Below, piece after piece: positions 1 through 22,568 of a stretch of 64,000 nucleotides of DNA. The position numbers were made by a program, and so were the translations under genes. Numbering within the stretch: the first letter of the stretch is position 1; each line of letters begins with the position of its first letter. Origin of the DNA: Atopsyche davidsoni (Eukaryota > Arthropoda > Insecta > Trichoptera > Hydrobiosidae); assembly GCA_022113835.1 (NCBI GenBank), contig JAILWY010000007.1, forward strand, positions 997,001-1,061,000, given 5' to 3'. The notes below the pieces were generated by a model, which was not told the DNA's origin, ran no database searches, and worked only from the letters and a program-made list of their open reading frames with translations.

Positions 1-687
1 TTTCGCAGAAAATTGATAAAAAATATTGCTCTCAATATCAGTGTATTTTTGTACTTAAAAAAATCGATTTATCTTATAACAAAAAAATAAGCTTTTTTTT
101 CCACGTGGAAGTAAATTTTTGAATGCATAATTTTCCGCACATCGGGGTCCGTTTCACCCTTATCAGTGGCCCCGCGCAAAGTGTAGTCGCTCCCGTGTCC
201 CACCCCTAACAGAACTACCCCTACTGACCGGCTGTCTAGAACCTCCTGTGGTATTCTTGACACTCATTTAACACCCTCGGGTTGAGAGTCTAGGGGATGA
301 TCCAAAATACTAGACCTTTTATTGATACTCGCCGCGAAGGGTTAGAACTTATTTATATTTTATTTATTGAGCTCTGTCTTCAAGTATAAATCAATTCGTT
401 ATTGTTGATTCACACGTGTAGTGATTAAAATATCTTCAATTTTTTTTATAACTAAAAACTGAGTTTTGATTGCGCTTCGAGAATAGTTATTGAATATTTT
501 ATTTGTCGCTTCACGAGCGATTTGATTAATTAAAAAAAAGTGTACACAAAAAATACTTGTGATAAATGGTCACACCACGCGAGCGTCTTTCAGGCCGAAC
601 GCCTCCGGGCAAGAGTGTCGATTATGTTTTATTTGTAAGTAATTCAGCCCCGTCCTCACGCAGGGGTCAGTTCGCCGGGTATCGATC

Positions 688-742
688 CACCCCCATCCCC
701 ATCCCCATCCCCATCCCCATCCCCATCCCCATCCCCTCCCCC
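688..742. repeat. (CCCCAT)n microsatellite
   Basis: About eight tandem CCCCAT units inside a GC-rich island. The complementary strand is G4-prone. The Pro/Ile and Gly/Asp frames it creates are repeat translations and not genes. Confidence 0.95.
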
Positions 743-2572
743 AGCCCGGCCAGGGTGGGATTGATCGGGCGCCATATTTTGTACCGAAACAAATGCGGTA
801 ATGCCCGACTCGGACTTATTGCATACCGGGCCAGCTCTGAAGAAGGGCAGCCCGGTCAGGACGAACGATGTAACTTTCAAAAGTTTCACGCGCGACGGAC
901 TAGTTTAATTTATAATATTTCACATTCAAAGCACGAATACGAATAGCCTAATGGCTAAGAGATTACGATTGATTCTTCACCTTTCAAAGTTTTAACAGAT
1001 TTGTTAGTGTAAATAAAAACGATCATTATTTCTAAGTCATTTTGAATTACAACCCCCAACTCTAAAAATGAGATATTCAACTCGTGTAGCATCGTATCGT
1101 AAGCATAATTATATATTTTACTTTAAAATATTACATGTACGACTAATCATTAAAAAAATTATCGTTGATATCGAAGAATACTTGTTTATTTTCTTTGAAA
1201 AAGATTAGTTTTTCGTACTGGGAAAAGCATTGATTCGAGAATACTAAAAGAAATATTATTTATACATGTAAAACACCCATAACACTTATTGAACAGTCAT
1301 GGTAGAGGCATTATTTTTTGGTAGCTGTAATATCAGCAGAAATGACATGAAAAACGATTTTCCACGGATAGATTTATTTGTTGCTAAATTCTTGAATATA
1401 TGCTTAGGGTTGCTGTCGAAATTAGAAGAATCCACTGGTGCTCATCGGGGAGGGCATGTAGTTAACCCCTCGCGCCCCACGAGGCAATCAACATTCCCAG
1501 TCTTATTGATACGTGCTATCAGTCTCGATCGCCCTGCTATAAAGTAAAGCAGCCATACCCGCGCAGCCCACTTCAAAATCATTAAACGCTATAGCCACAC
1601 TGGTGGTGGGCGATCCAAAGAAAACCGAAACAGCTACATTCGATTCCGCTTCGCATAAATAGCAGCTCCTATCACCTGCTACAGAGGAGCAGTGCTCTTG
1701 AACCGAAGTTTTGAAACCGCCAAAGTTTAAGGAGAAAAATCAAAATTCTCTTTGATGCCAATTCTAGCATTCTTTTGAGCTATTTTACACTGATTTTTGA
1801 TGACGTGTACTATTCAGTATTGCCCAAAATTATCAAATACACCGTGACAATCAGCTGCAAGTAGTCGGTGTTGCTTGTTAATGTTGACATTGCAGTTGGG
1901 TGACAATACTCGCCCCCTGGCTCCCGGGGGTGGCACGGGGGCGACCACCCTCACAGGGGACTTCACAAACAAATTATGTCGGTCAATAAAACTGCGCCTC
2001 TCCCCTGACAAACACGGCCTTGTAATTGAATAATTTGCAAGCTATCTCGTTACTTGCAAAGCACAGAGGACTCTCCGCGGGGATTCCCGTAAACGGGACG
2101 TTCAGAGACTCTCGAAACTCAACATATGCCCTGAGATCTATTATATCACAATTAATCGCATATTCTAATATTTCCCTAAAATCTTTTAACAGGTATAATA
2201 ACAAGTATATACATAATTATATTATCAGCACTACGTTTTCATTATGCCTAATTTCTTCTTTAAAGTTTTGAGGCTTCAGCTTATGTAACCAAAAACTACG
2301 AATACAAATGATTGAAAATAACTCATTTACAAGATTCAACGCAATAATTAAACAAATATATATGATAATTATAAAATTTCACAGACATGATGCAATTGTA
2401 AGCACATTTTCCCAAACGATTTTAAATGCCCATTGAATTCGCCAATAATACAATTTTAATAATCTTAAGCTATAATAAAAAAAGTTCTTATAATAATGAA
2501 TGACTTTCTACTTATTTATTTTTGTAAAATCTGGAATTTTTTTTAACGATTATATTTTATCCACTAAAAATA

Positions 2573-2612
2573 CTATATATATATGTGTGTGTGTGTGTGT
2601 GTATGTATGTAT
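2573..2612. repeat. Compound TA/TG microsatellite
   Basis: Consecutive (TA)n, (TG)n and (TATG)n tracts in AT-rich intron. Confidence 0.85.
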
Positions 2613-4679
2613 CGTCGATAACATATAACTAGCATAAATATGTCGAAACTCAAAAATTTAAATCGTCGACAACAAGTTTCAATATAAAAAAAATGCACCA
2701 ACCGTTACAAACCTTATTGGTTTTTTTGGCATAAAAACTGAATTAATCGTGAACTAACGAGAATTATAGTAAATTTCAATTTAAAGGGTAAAAAAATAAT
2801 ACAGTCTAGACTTGCGAGCGGAGAAATAAATGCCCTGGCAAAAGTTCTCCCATCTTCCAGACGAGCTCCGAAAACAAAACACCCGGCGATGTTGTCATGC
2901 GACCGATTTCCCGGAGAAAAGTTGAGCCCGCCGCCATCTTGACTTTCGGGCCGCCATATGCACGCGTGACGTCAGAGGGCCGCCCAACCCACCCCCACCC
3001 CCTCCCCCTCCCCCTCCCCCACCCCCTCCCCCACCCCCTCGCTCCCCCGGGACACATTTTTGTTTCACGTAAATAGCAATTGAGCGCACATTTCGGTCCC
3101 ATTTGTTAATTGAAACATTCTGTCGGCGCGCCCGGGACGCTTTTCTCGTTGTTGCCTATTTTGTGGCTACGTTTTTATGCAATTTATTCGGCACGGAACA
3201 AATCATGATCAAGTCGAATAAAAAGGTGTATTTAAAATATACTACTATGGGTTCACGTCTCGTGTCATTCAATTTACTAGACATAGATTAAAATTAAAAG
3301 ATATCTTGAGCTACGGATGCTATAGACAGAAAATGGACACACATCTTATTTTATTTTATTTACTAGGCATAAATGAAATTATGTTCAAGTTACATACAAA
3401 CTAATCCACTGCAATAGAAATAGTAAAAAATATATTATCCCTTGTGTATTTTAGTCAATATTGGTTAGTTGTTATGATGTATTGCAAAACTAACTTTGCA
3501 ACGACGTATGTTTTTTTATTCTTGTTGAGGGACAAGGCGTTTGATTCGTGAAGATCCATTATTATAATGATAACATACGTCATATATATATATATATATT
3601 TTTATTTTGAATATTATTTAACTCTTGCAGTAAAAAAATATAAGCTATGGATTGCATTCTCAGGTTTTAATCTCACGGGTTCAAATGTGTTTAGAAAATG
3701 CTTGTTGAATATTAAAGTCTGTTTCCGATACGCTACAAAAGTATTCCATAAGACAATCAATAAAAAAAAAACGTTTATAAATAATACAACCGGCACCCCT
3801 CAGCGCACCCTCGTAATAGATTTGCAAAGAGCCGGCAGATTCGCCCCGCCAAGGCGTGCTCGAACAGGCGCCCCCTCCCCCGGGGAGCATCCCTCTGCGC
3901 CCTACTCCCCAGCGACTGTGCGTAATTTATTATTGCTACAGGACATGTGTAAAGTGCGTTAAGTACAGTGATTATGTCTCCATCGAGGGGGCTTGATCCA
4001 CTTGAGTGTATTACATTTTGGGATGAGAGCAGTTAAGCCGGAATTAAGACCGCATGTTCGATAAATACCTTCGCCGGGGAAATCTGTTATGCCAGCCCCA
4101 CTAACCAACGATTATTCGGTTCATCGTATTAAAAAAAAAACAATCTGCACTGACATGAGCAATCAGTACAAATCGTTTTCGATCCAACTGTGAATCTAAT
4201 TTACTCAGTTTGGAATTCGCCTGCCAGGACACGGATCACAGAAGCCAACCCTTAACCTGAATTCGTAAACGGATATATTTCAATATTTTTGAGTAAAATA
4301 CTTGAGTGATTTAATAATCAATTAAGTAAACAATTGTTAGAAAGAGAGGTTGTTGAATTCCACCAAGTACTATCTGTCAAAAATATTGAAATTCTTAACG
4401 GATGTATTTCAATTACCTCTTGGTTTAGTGTTGTTTATTGATACTAGAGAAATGATTATAAAATATAAAATGAGTATAAAACTCAAAACTACACATTATC
4501 AGTACGACAGACTGTTGTGCGAAAGCAATGGTTGTGGAGATCCTCATCCAGGTGTGGATATGCACAGTAATATTTGATAAGTCCTGTTGTAATCAGCAGC
4601 GTATCCATTCACACCGTGATTAAGTGTTAACTACGCGGGGACAAATACGAAGGTGCATGCACACAATCGCCGTGTTCCG

Positions 4680-4860
4680 GGACAAACTTCATTACCCCGG
4701 GGCGCCAGTCGCCCCCGCCCGCCCCCACCCACCCCCACCCACCCCCAGGGCCCATTCAAACAGTTAATTCCTAATTTAATTTGTTAATTAATTCACCCCC
4801 GCCCCAGCACCGCCGCGCACTCAGAACAAATCCAATTTGGGAATCCCAGGGAAAACGGCG
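4680..4860. promoter_or_regulatory. GC island flanking a TAATTAATTA core, candidate intronic enhancer
   Basis: C-rich and CpG-rich blocks at 4690-4750 and 4795-4860 bracket an AT core containing AGTTAATTCC, CTAATTTAATT and GTTAATTAATTC (about 4760-4793). TAATT/TTAATTA are homeodomain-binding sequences, so autoregulation by Vsx or control by another homeoprotein is possible. This is inference only. Confidence 0.3.
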
Positions 4861-6039
4861 CAGACGGCGTGATCGTTGAGTTACTGCAGTTTTTGGACTC
4901 CGTGTAGGTTTCGAGTTTTAAACTTATGCTTTAAATTTCAACACACCCTAACCTCGAGTGTTGAATGCATATTAAATCTATATACGTTCAAACAACATAG
5001 TCAACTTTTAAACAATTAAAATCTGATGAAAATTCACAAAATCAAAAAAAGGGTACTACGATAGTATGACGTCACCAAATCATGATAAATGCAAACTTAA
5101 TTCAATGAATTAATATACATTATCATCATCTCGCTATAAAAGGTACTTGTCCTTCGCCAAATTTCGTGGAATTGTAACAGTTGTAGCGAATAACTCTTCT
5201 TTGCACAAAAACAACTAAATAGGGACGCATTCGTTCTATTGGACGGATTAAAAGGTTTCTCACATCACCACGAGCAAGAAAACAAACTACCCCCCATTTT
5301 TCAGGCTAACACTGAAATAAATAATGCGCCAATTAAAGGAGAGTTTTTGAAAATGATACATTTCACGTGTTTCTCAAAATGGCTGTTTTTGTACGTCTCA
5401 TTACTGTAATCCTACTTTCCAAGTGTGTTTTAATAATAATCTTCGTACATCGATATGCCAGTAGTTTTGCGTGTTTTCAAAAAATATTTCAACGCGAGTT
5501 TTTTTTTCGTAGTAATTTTGCGTGGCAGGTAAAAAATTCATTTTTACTTTTGCCGACAGACTATCTTATTTTACAGTCCGGAACGGGTTTTGGAATAGAA
5601 TCACCTGTCAGGTGCAGGTTGTCTCCCACTTTATAATTCAATACGTCATCCTTTGTGGCCGGAATTTTTTATTCATTTCATTGTTGGGCCCACCGTGCGG
5701 GCTTTACGGCACCGTGGGTCAGAACCACAACAACCGCGGCGGCTGTAAAACTCTTTTATTTTTTGATGTTTGGCCATAAAGCCTGTATGACGCACTGCCT
5801 GCCAGAACTTGGCGGCTCCGTCACGTGACGCGAGCCGCACTCGCCAAGATGGCGGCGGGGTCGGACTCTGGGGTTTATTATACTCCTGAATCTTTGATGG
5901 CCATTTTTAACGTCTAGACCCAAGCGGCCGCCCCGCGCTGTTTACGGGCTGCTGTTTAGCTTTACGGCACTTTTATTTCGTATTTATTTTTCTTTTGTTT
6001 TTTTGAAGCGTTGAGATATTTTTAATAATGAATTCAATA

Positions 6040-6215
6040 TTTTTGACCGAGAGTATTTGGTGGAATTCCATTTTAATATTTTTGAATAAAATACTTGAGT
6101 GATTTTCCACATTTTTATTTTTATTAGTGACCGGTTAATCAAACATCAAAACACTCTGTTCGATTATGCCAACGTGAAAGGTTGGCGAAACCGGTAAATT
6201 ATAATAACACTATAA
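6040..6215. mobile_element. Foldback repeat copy (CGAAACCGG family)
   Basis: TTTGAATAAAATACTTGAGT, TAGTGACCGGTTAATC and AAAGGTTGGCGAAACCGG match the arms of the element at 40598-40918. The arms here are shorter and decayed. Confidence 0.7.
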
Positions 6216-7420
6216 AAGGTTTTAAACATTTTCACTCCTTGTCTCATTTGATTTTTCATGCATTATGTATGCGACCCATAGAGAGCTGTGCTATGTATAA
6301 TTTATCAACTGAGCCGGGCAGGCAACTAGATTCCTCCATATATGAATAATTACAATTAACAATAAAAAAAAATTAAAAGTTCAATAATAAAATATTTGTT
6401 TGTTAAAACATTTATTTCACAATTCAGATAATCTTGAAAACGGAGTCTATACTTGCAATTTCGTATAATATAGACGACACAAAGTAAAAGGGCAGTTAGA
6501 CAGGCAGTAGAAATGCATGTTTTTTCGATTAGATATGTGGATAGGATTGTAATGTATCACCAACGCAATGAAAATGAAATAGTTTTCAAACTCTTCAACG
6601 CTTGCTAAAACGATTGCTCAATGCATACACACGAAAGCCGAAAGCTTTTGCCATTAAAATTGTAAATCAGCTCAATGTCTATAAAAAAAATTATTTTCAT
6701 CGAAAATGGCATATCCATGCACGGTTGATGAAATGAATAACTCCGCTCGTGGCGTTTGCTCTAAAACACGAATATATATATATACACAGGGTGTTGCAAA
6801 AGTGTCGTGCCAATGCAGTTGTCGTATTCTTCTGTTTCAAAATCAATTTAACGCGTGCGATTGGCAGCGCCGCGCACGTGCCCCGCCCACCTGCCACGCG
6901 GCCCGCAAGCGCGCTTTGTCTTTTTGATTGAGCCGAGCTGCACTCCAAGCCAGAATCATCCCTTCGTACAAAATAACTTTATTCTTTATATTAAAAAAAA
7001 AACCCATCCCTTGCAAATCATTATAAACAACTTTGCTGTGCGACAAATCATTCACAAAAACTACAACAGAACACTGTAAACTCTAGTCTTCCCCAAAGGA
7101 GGTGCCATGACTTTAGAAACACAGTCTATATATCTTAATAAATAAATAATAGTTTTTTGTCATTTAAGAGCTATTTTTTTAGAAACTCGTATTTTTACAT
7201 CCCTTAAAGCGTTGCGTATATGCGGCAACAATCAATTACGGATAAAATTGAACATGAATAATGAGATAATCGTTAGTCGGTTATGATTAATAAAATTGAA
7301 GTAACAAATGAATCGATCGATTTCTTAATTAAAAAATCACTTGATTATTAATAACGAATAAATAAATGCAACGCAGAATTGGTTGCAAGCACTGTTATTT
7401 TTACCATCATGTTTTTTTGC

Positions 7421-7675
7421 TCGAAACGAAGCCTCCTGATTAGTTCTACAAACGACTTTGTATCGAAACGAAGCTATAGATTAAAACTTTCAAACGGTAC
7501 TTTGGTATTTTTGGATGACTGACTCGAAACGAAGCGACAAGTTCGAAACGTTCATCGACACCAGAGCAATCCGAATGACCCCAACAAGCGGCCTATTCGA
7601 AACGTAATGATCAGATAGATCAGTCGAGCACTGCGAATGACCCCGAGACGAAACGAAGTGATCGCATCGAGACGT
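7421..7675. promoter_or_regulatory. Cluster of TCGAAACGAAG motifs
   Basis: TCGAAACGAAGC occurs exactly at 7421, 7463 and 7524. Related sites are TTCGAAACGTT (7542), TTCGAAACGTAATGA (7596) and GACGAAACGAAGTGATCG (about 7648). CGAATGACCCC occurs twice between them (7571 and 7634). The spacing is irregular, so this is not a simple tandem repeat. Whether it is a homotypic binding-site cluster or a decayed repeat is not known. Confidence 0.4.
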
Positions 7676-8485
7676 CCAACGGTAGTCGGGCTGGGAGAAC
7701 TACCCCCGGGGGTGGGCGGCAACCCTGTCAGACAGCACAGTGGGGTATTGTCACGAACAATCTCCGGCCGCCCTGGCCATTATTATAAATATTATCATTT
7801 GCCGCGGGGGAGGGGGTACAAATTATCGGCGCACAAAGCATCCAGCCGAGGGTTGATATTGGATAATAGCCGGTGTGGTGTTGATTTGTAATTTTATTGT
7901 AATATTGTATCTGGCCTTTATTGATTCGCTCGCTTGTACTCCCAGTCGATTATTTTGTTTGCGGCAGGTTAATACGGTTCGTTTTGACCTCGCTCGGTTG
8001 TAAAGATCTCGCTTGATTAAAAAAAAATATACTCTCGGAGAAGTATTGCTTGACGACTTTTGGTCATAATCTACTCCTAGCTTTGGGGTCAAAATATTGG
8101 GATTCACAAACGATTTGGTATTTTTCATAAGCTTTTTTTTTTTAATCAATCACTGAAATGTCGAGCTCCGAGCGCAGACTTGTGTGAATCAATTTGCTCA
8201 CAATCTGACAATTTGCTCTGGTCTGATACAGCAAACTAAGCCGGCCCCGGGCGGAAGGGCTCCCCGTCAGCACCGCGCGTGACGTCACGCGCCCGCCCAC
8301 ATATACAGGCCTGGGTGCGTGGCACTCGCTCATTGCCGAAGTAGATCGACTGATGAAATATGTATATATTTATATATGCATTCAAGTGACGGATTTGGAT
8401 CTGCAAAATAAATCATTAACAAGAAAATGTGCTAGCCAAAAGTCGAGTAAAACCTAGCAGCACAATATTTTGAAATAAATTATCA

Positions 8486-8670
8486 TTAATGGAACTGGTA
8501 TTTATTTTGTAATACTCCATTTTATTATAATAAAATAAAACCAAATGGTTTTGGAGACTACGTTAATTTCACTATTAGAGTCTTGAAGATGCCGTGTTCG
8601 GCGAAAGAGCTCTCGCTAATAGTGAAATTAACGTAGTCTCCAAAACCATTTGGTTTTATTTTATTATAAT
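8486..8670. mobile_element. Foldback (inverted-repeat) element, copy A
   Basis: Perfect inverted arms of about 54 bp (8524-8577 and 8617-8670) begin ATAAAATAAAACCAAATGG and reach TTTCACTATTA, around a 39-bp loop containing GCCGTGTTCGGCGAAAGAGC. A longer copy lies at 61795-61967, and homology extends to the flank at 8486-8523. Confidence 0.85.
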
Positions 8671-9228
8671 TAATTATCAATTATGTATATACAATATAAT
8701 ACCACTAAAGAACGAATAATTGGACGTAATGATATAAAAATTACACAAATAGTGTTTGACTCCTGTAAACTTGGATGTTTGTATATTTATACTTAATAGC
8801 TTAGATGTATGCGAATTTAATAATTTCTTGATTTTTATTATGTTATTAAAATGTACATATTGTTGTCAAGTAATATAAAGTAATATACTGTTGTCTGTAA
8901 TTATTTTAAGCTTTTTATGCTTAATTAATACGTATGAAAATAAATTGAATCAAATTCGCCTTTTATACTCGTCGGCCTTGTTTGATTGTGTAATGACGTC
9001 ACGGGCCTTCCGCGTTCAATCTGTCATGGTAGCTTCCCTTAGATAATCACCAAATTAACCCCTTAGTCTTCCAATCGGCGCATAATCACCTGCCAGCTGA
9101 CAATTCACTGTGGGGGCGGGTCGCAGCCTACGGCGACCCCACGGCGCTTTGGGGTGGGCTTCTACAGATTCGTATTGATTTTTACCAAATCTAATAAAAT
9201 ATATTGGCAACTGATAATTAGAGTCTCG

Positions 9229-9430
9229 CAAAGAAAGATAACTCCGGACGATGGTAAAAAAGCGTAATGTATCCTATTTTGGCAGCTGACTGTCCAAGGA
9301 AAATGAAGCGTTGGAAGGCGAAAACGTGGATGTAAAATTTACCATACCGTAAAATTAGTCCAGGTTAGAGATATTTCCAGTGAGATGGTCACCAACCAGC
9401 TCTGAGGAGAGGTACCTTAAGAAAAAGTTT
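9229..9430 (+). mobile_element. LINE 3'-end fragment
   Basis: GTAAAAAAGCGTAATGTATCCTA and the later AGTGAGATGGTCACCAACC match the fragment at 63304-63545 (KKRNVSYFG...EEMITDL). This is the C-terminal end of a reverse-transcriptase ORF, heavily decayed. Confidence 0.6.
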
Positions 9431-10309
9431 TTTATCCGTGCTATGGAATATTTATATTGATATTTAATTAAAATGGATATAATAAGATTACGTGTTTTTA
9501 GTGTGTGCGCTTTGGGACTTCTTATGGCTTCTTCAGACATGAATGCAAAAGCGCTCACAAAAAAAAATTGTTGTTTTAATTTGGCTATCTTTGGCGGATC
9601 TGGTTTATCGGCCCCCCGCTGGTTCTTTGACTATCTTCGCTGAAGTTGAAAACCTTGGGTGTATTTCGGCAGATTGCTTGCCACAAGGTCCCACCTGCAT
9701 GCCTTGCTGCTTCCCACCGCCTCCGGCGACTCCCAACCGGAATAATCACATTACCCACCATGACCAATTACCACTCGGCTGCCTTCCTAGATAAGCTGAC
9801 ACGCTTTGGGCTTATTAGTTTTATTCCCACTACTGATAGCAAAATCAGCAGACGAAAACCAGGAACAGAATTAGCACTACTCGAATTGTAGCGAAAATAT
9901 GCTTTTCAGAATTGAACGACTCTCTGTGAATTGCACATTTATAAGATTTAACAAATACACTTTTTAGAAAATAATATTGTTTATTTAATTTTACTTTTAC
10001 TGATAAATACCGTAGACGTACCAAGTCAGACATAGTCGCAACAAATCGCTTGTTTCATTGCGTCTTACATGATTTCTCTTATTCCAACAAAGTGGTATGT
10101 TATTAGACTTCCTTTTTTACTACTCTAGCTTGGACACTTTTAAGCCTCCCCGCTCTCCATATTCTGTTGCTTGTGCATGGCTGCCATTCTGTACCCTGAG
10201 CGGGTGTAAATGATCGGTAATGGAGCAGTCGACTTGGAATAAATCTGGAACCCGAGGTGCTATTGTTTCTGCAGGCTACTGCAGTAGGAGTATCAGATCT
10301 AAACGCCTT

Positions 10310-10430
10310 TTTAAGGGAAGGATTATATAATAATGCTATCGAAAACCATGAACACTGGCTCAGCATGAGTTCAGTGAAACGGTCGCCAACCTCCTCTGAG
10401 AAGAGGCGCTTGATGAAGGATTTTTCTTGG
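10310..10430 (+). mobile_element. LINE 3'-end fragment
   Basis: GAAAACCATGAACACTGGCT through GTCGCCAACCTCCTCTGAGA matches the copies at 50460-50580 and, in reverse, 10770-10845. It belongs to the same family as the fragments at 9229, 62237 and 63304. Confidence 0.6.
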
Positions 10431-10689
10431 AACGTTTCATTCCGGTTAATCAGCTGCTTATTATTAAGAGCGGAAGTTCAGGCCGTATATCCTCCGGACA
10501 ACTCGGGCCATAAATCCGCGGCCTGCGGTGCGCCCCCGGGGAGGAGGTCCCGGAAGTCCCGGAAGTTCGCCGCCGCCCCCGGTGCTTAGCGGGGACCATC
10601 ATTCTGTATCGGGGGGGCGCAGTTTATTCCGCCGTGAAGTTTGGCGATTGTCCTTCTGAATTTGGGTTAACCTAATCCGGCGCGATCTC

Positions 10690-11345
10690 GTTAGACTGCT
10701 TCGCTTGAAAATTTACAAAAAAAGGGGAAGAGTAAATTATTCATTGCAATAAATGAATTTCGTGAAGACCATTCTGTACGATTTTGTTTGCATATACTCA
10801 TGCTGAGCCAGTTTTCATGGTTTTCTAAAGGAAAATAGTGTAGAGCATAGCTTCCCAACGGGGGCGGTGGCGGGTCCAAGGGAAAATGAATGAACTTTAT
10901 GCATTTAATTTTTTTTGATTTGTGCAGTAGATTTTTCGCAAAAAAACGAGAAAATGATCAAAAAAACTCGAACATGCTAACAATGCTGTTTTTTTTGGCA
11001 CATAAAAATATTGCGTTGCGAAATGCGTTGGTATTATGACAGCTTATTGATGACAGTTAAAAAACAACACAAGTTTAGACTTGTCTGTCGACTAAATATA
11101 TCGTTAGCGCCATCTATGTGTGAAAGCCAAAAACTTGGTAGCACACAAGAAACATACCTTTTTTTTACCCGGGCAGCAATAAATAATTTACAGAAATAAA
11201 ATTGGTATTGTTATAACTGTTATGTCAAAGGGGGGCGTTGGAAGTTTTTTTTTCTGGTCAAGGGGGCGGTGGTCAATAAAAGGTTGGGAACCTATGGTGT
11301 AGAGGGTCCTCCTACACCGCAGTTTTATATTTGAAGGAAAAATCT
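10690..11345 (-). mobile_element. LINE fragment interrupted by a hAT element
   Basis: On the - strand, sequence at 11297-11345 continues at 10845-10690 once the hAT element is removed. The joined flanks resemble 50400-50520, which has no insertion. Confidence 0.65.
10846..11296. mobile_element. Non-autonomous hAT element with 8-bp target duplication
   Basis: 451 bp. Termini CATAGCTTCCCAAC and GTTGGGAACCTATG are inverted repeats (13/14). GTGTAGAG is duplicated exactly at 10838-10845 and 11297-11304, the 8-bp duplication typical of hAT. No transposase is present. Part of the interior (about 11030-11150) recurs inverted at 45230-45375. Confidence 0.9.
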
Positions 11346-11692
11346 GCGTATTACTGCTGTTCAATAGCATTATTATATTATCTTTTCCTTACAAAGCTCT
11401 GGCGTTTCGAATAAATTTGATTTTGTAATCAACATTAAATTGTGTATTAGTTACAAGATTTGTATTGTCACTATCGTTTTTTCAGTGACCTTTATGAACC
11501 TGTAACCTAAATCCGTCATTTTTTTAAGGATATCTATGATATAATTTGATATTTAAGTGCTACTTTCTGTCGCTCTTGAAAGCCATTGTTTTTCATGATC
11601 ATTGATTTTTCAGTGGTCCCTGCTGAAAATTGTCAATTTCACAGGGGTCTGCATGATGATGATTGATTTTCAAGTTCCTTGTCTCGCCGCAG

Positions 11693-21471
<9,779 letters not shown>

Positions 21472-22568
21472 CATCCAGCCAAAGCGGAGTCTCCTGATGT
21501 TGTTTCGTAGATTTCCGCATCGAGAGTGATATAAACCGAATGCGAAAACAAACTTTGTATGTAACTACTTTAAAAATAGCTTGTCTCGTTTGCAAGGATT
21601 GTTTCCAATAATCCGTAGATACTAAAGCATGTTAAACATGGAAAACTGGAAAATACATTGAGGCTCTCGCAGCAGAAGCGTAATAATTGTCATTTAATTA
21701 AAAATGAATTAGTTTTCTGTCAAACTTATCTGATGCATCAGCAACACAGTAAGTTATATATTAATACTAACTTATTTGTAATCAAACGGCTGTTGACATA
21801 TTTTTGCTTTGGTGTCTTTGTATTGAAGACAGAAAAGTAAACTCGCTTCAATTCACTAATTTTAAATCTGCATTGATCTTTCCGGGTCTCATCCCTCTGA
21901 AATCTAACAGAATAGAAAAACATTATTAAAAGTTGAGTAATGCCACTTGAATGTATAAATATTTCTTCATCTAGACTTTGTTAATTAACGAAACGAGTTG
22001 CCTTTCTGTCATCAATATATGTTGAATAAACAGATAAAATTTACTGTCTTTTGATAAAAGGTCATAACAACAAATTTTTTCTATCTAAGATCTTAGACAA
22101 TCTTTTTTTTCTTGACCAAAGCAAGAAACCACAGTAAATTCATATATGTTTAACTAAACTACTTATATAGTTGACAAAATTATAAATAATCAAAACAAAA
22201 CATAAGCCTAATATCAAAATACAGTTTGTGTTATATAAATTGAAATATATCTTATAACCAAAAGTTGAAATTAATGTCTGTACTCAATAAGACCAAATAT
22301 TCATGAAACACGTTCGACGGGTTACCTTTTCAATACAAAACAATCTATCAAAGTCTGTATTCTGTCAAATCCATCAAACTCATATTTTGTCGCTTATTAA
22401 CAAACAAGTATTGCGATTATAAAAAAATATAATTCAATTAGACATAACATACATTCAATTTATATACCTTTCAATTGTATCATTTGTACAATCTCACTGA
22501 CAGATTATTTTGAATGCTTATGAAATGTATTGTGCAATAGATATAAAACATTAAATATTGTCAATAAA
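21472..22568 (+). other. Probable Vsx 3'UTR
   Basis: AT-rich sequence follows the Vsx stop with no further coding signal. Consensus AATAAA hexamers lie at 22025-22030 and 22563-22568. The second is in a region with GT-rich sequence downstream, which makes it the more plausible polyadenylation site. The extent is inferred; no transcript data are available. Confidence 0.45.

Larger units (their letters stand above)
1..11692 (+). other. Vsx upstream intron (non-coding as far as seen)
   Basis: The exon at 11693 begins at homeodomain residue 47 with a splice acceptor. I found no exon in this stretch encoding the first 46 residues, so I infer that all of it is intron. It alternates AT-rich DNA with short GC-rich islands (about 560-900, 1900-2000, 2880-3060, 3790-3920, 4680-4860, 5690-5950, 8230-8330, 9090-9150, 10480-10640). 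Several islands contain C-runs or CpG-rich sequence. Transposon remnants and a repeated motif cluster are listed separately. Confidence 0.6.

Noticed and set aside
2806..3102. Gly/Trp/Arg-rich frames across the C-rich tract
   Set aside because: The composition comes from C-runs; there is no splice context and no family resemblance.
5367..5636. 89-codon hydrophobic frame in the Vsx intron
   Set aside because: AT-rich DNA yields Phe/Leu/Ile frames by chance; there is no motif, splice support or repeat identity.
6780..6805. ACAGGGTGTTGCAAAA, similar to ACAGGGTGTATCACATA near 50082
   Set aside because: A shared start after TA repeats hints at a transposon end, but no matching second terminus or coding remnant was found at either site.
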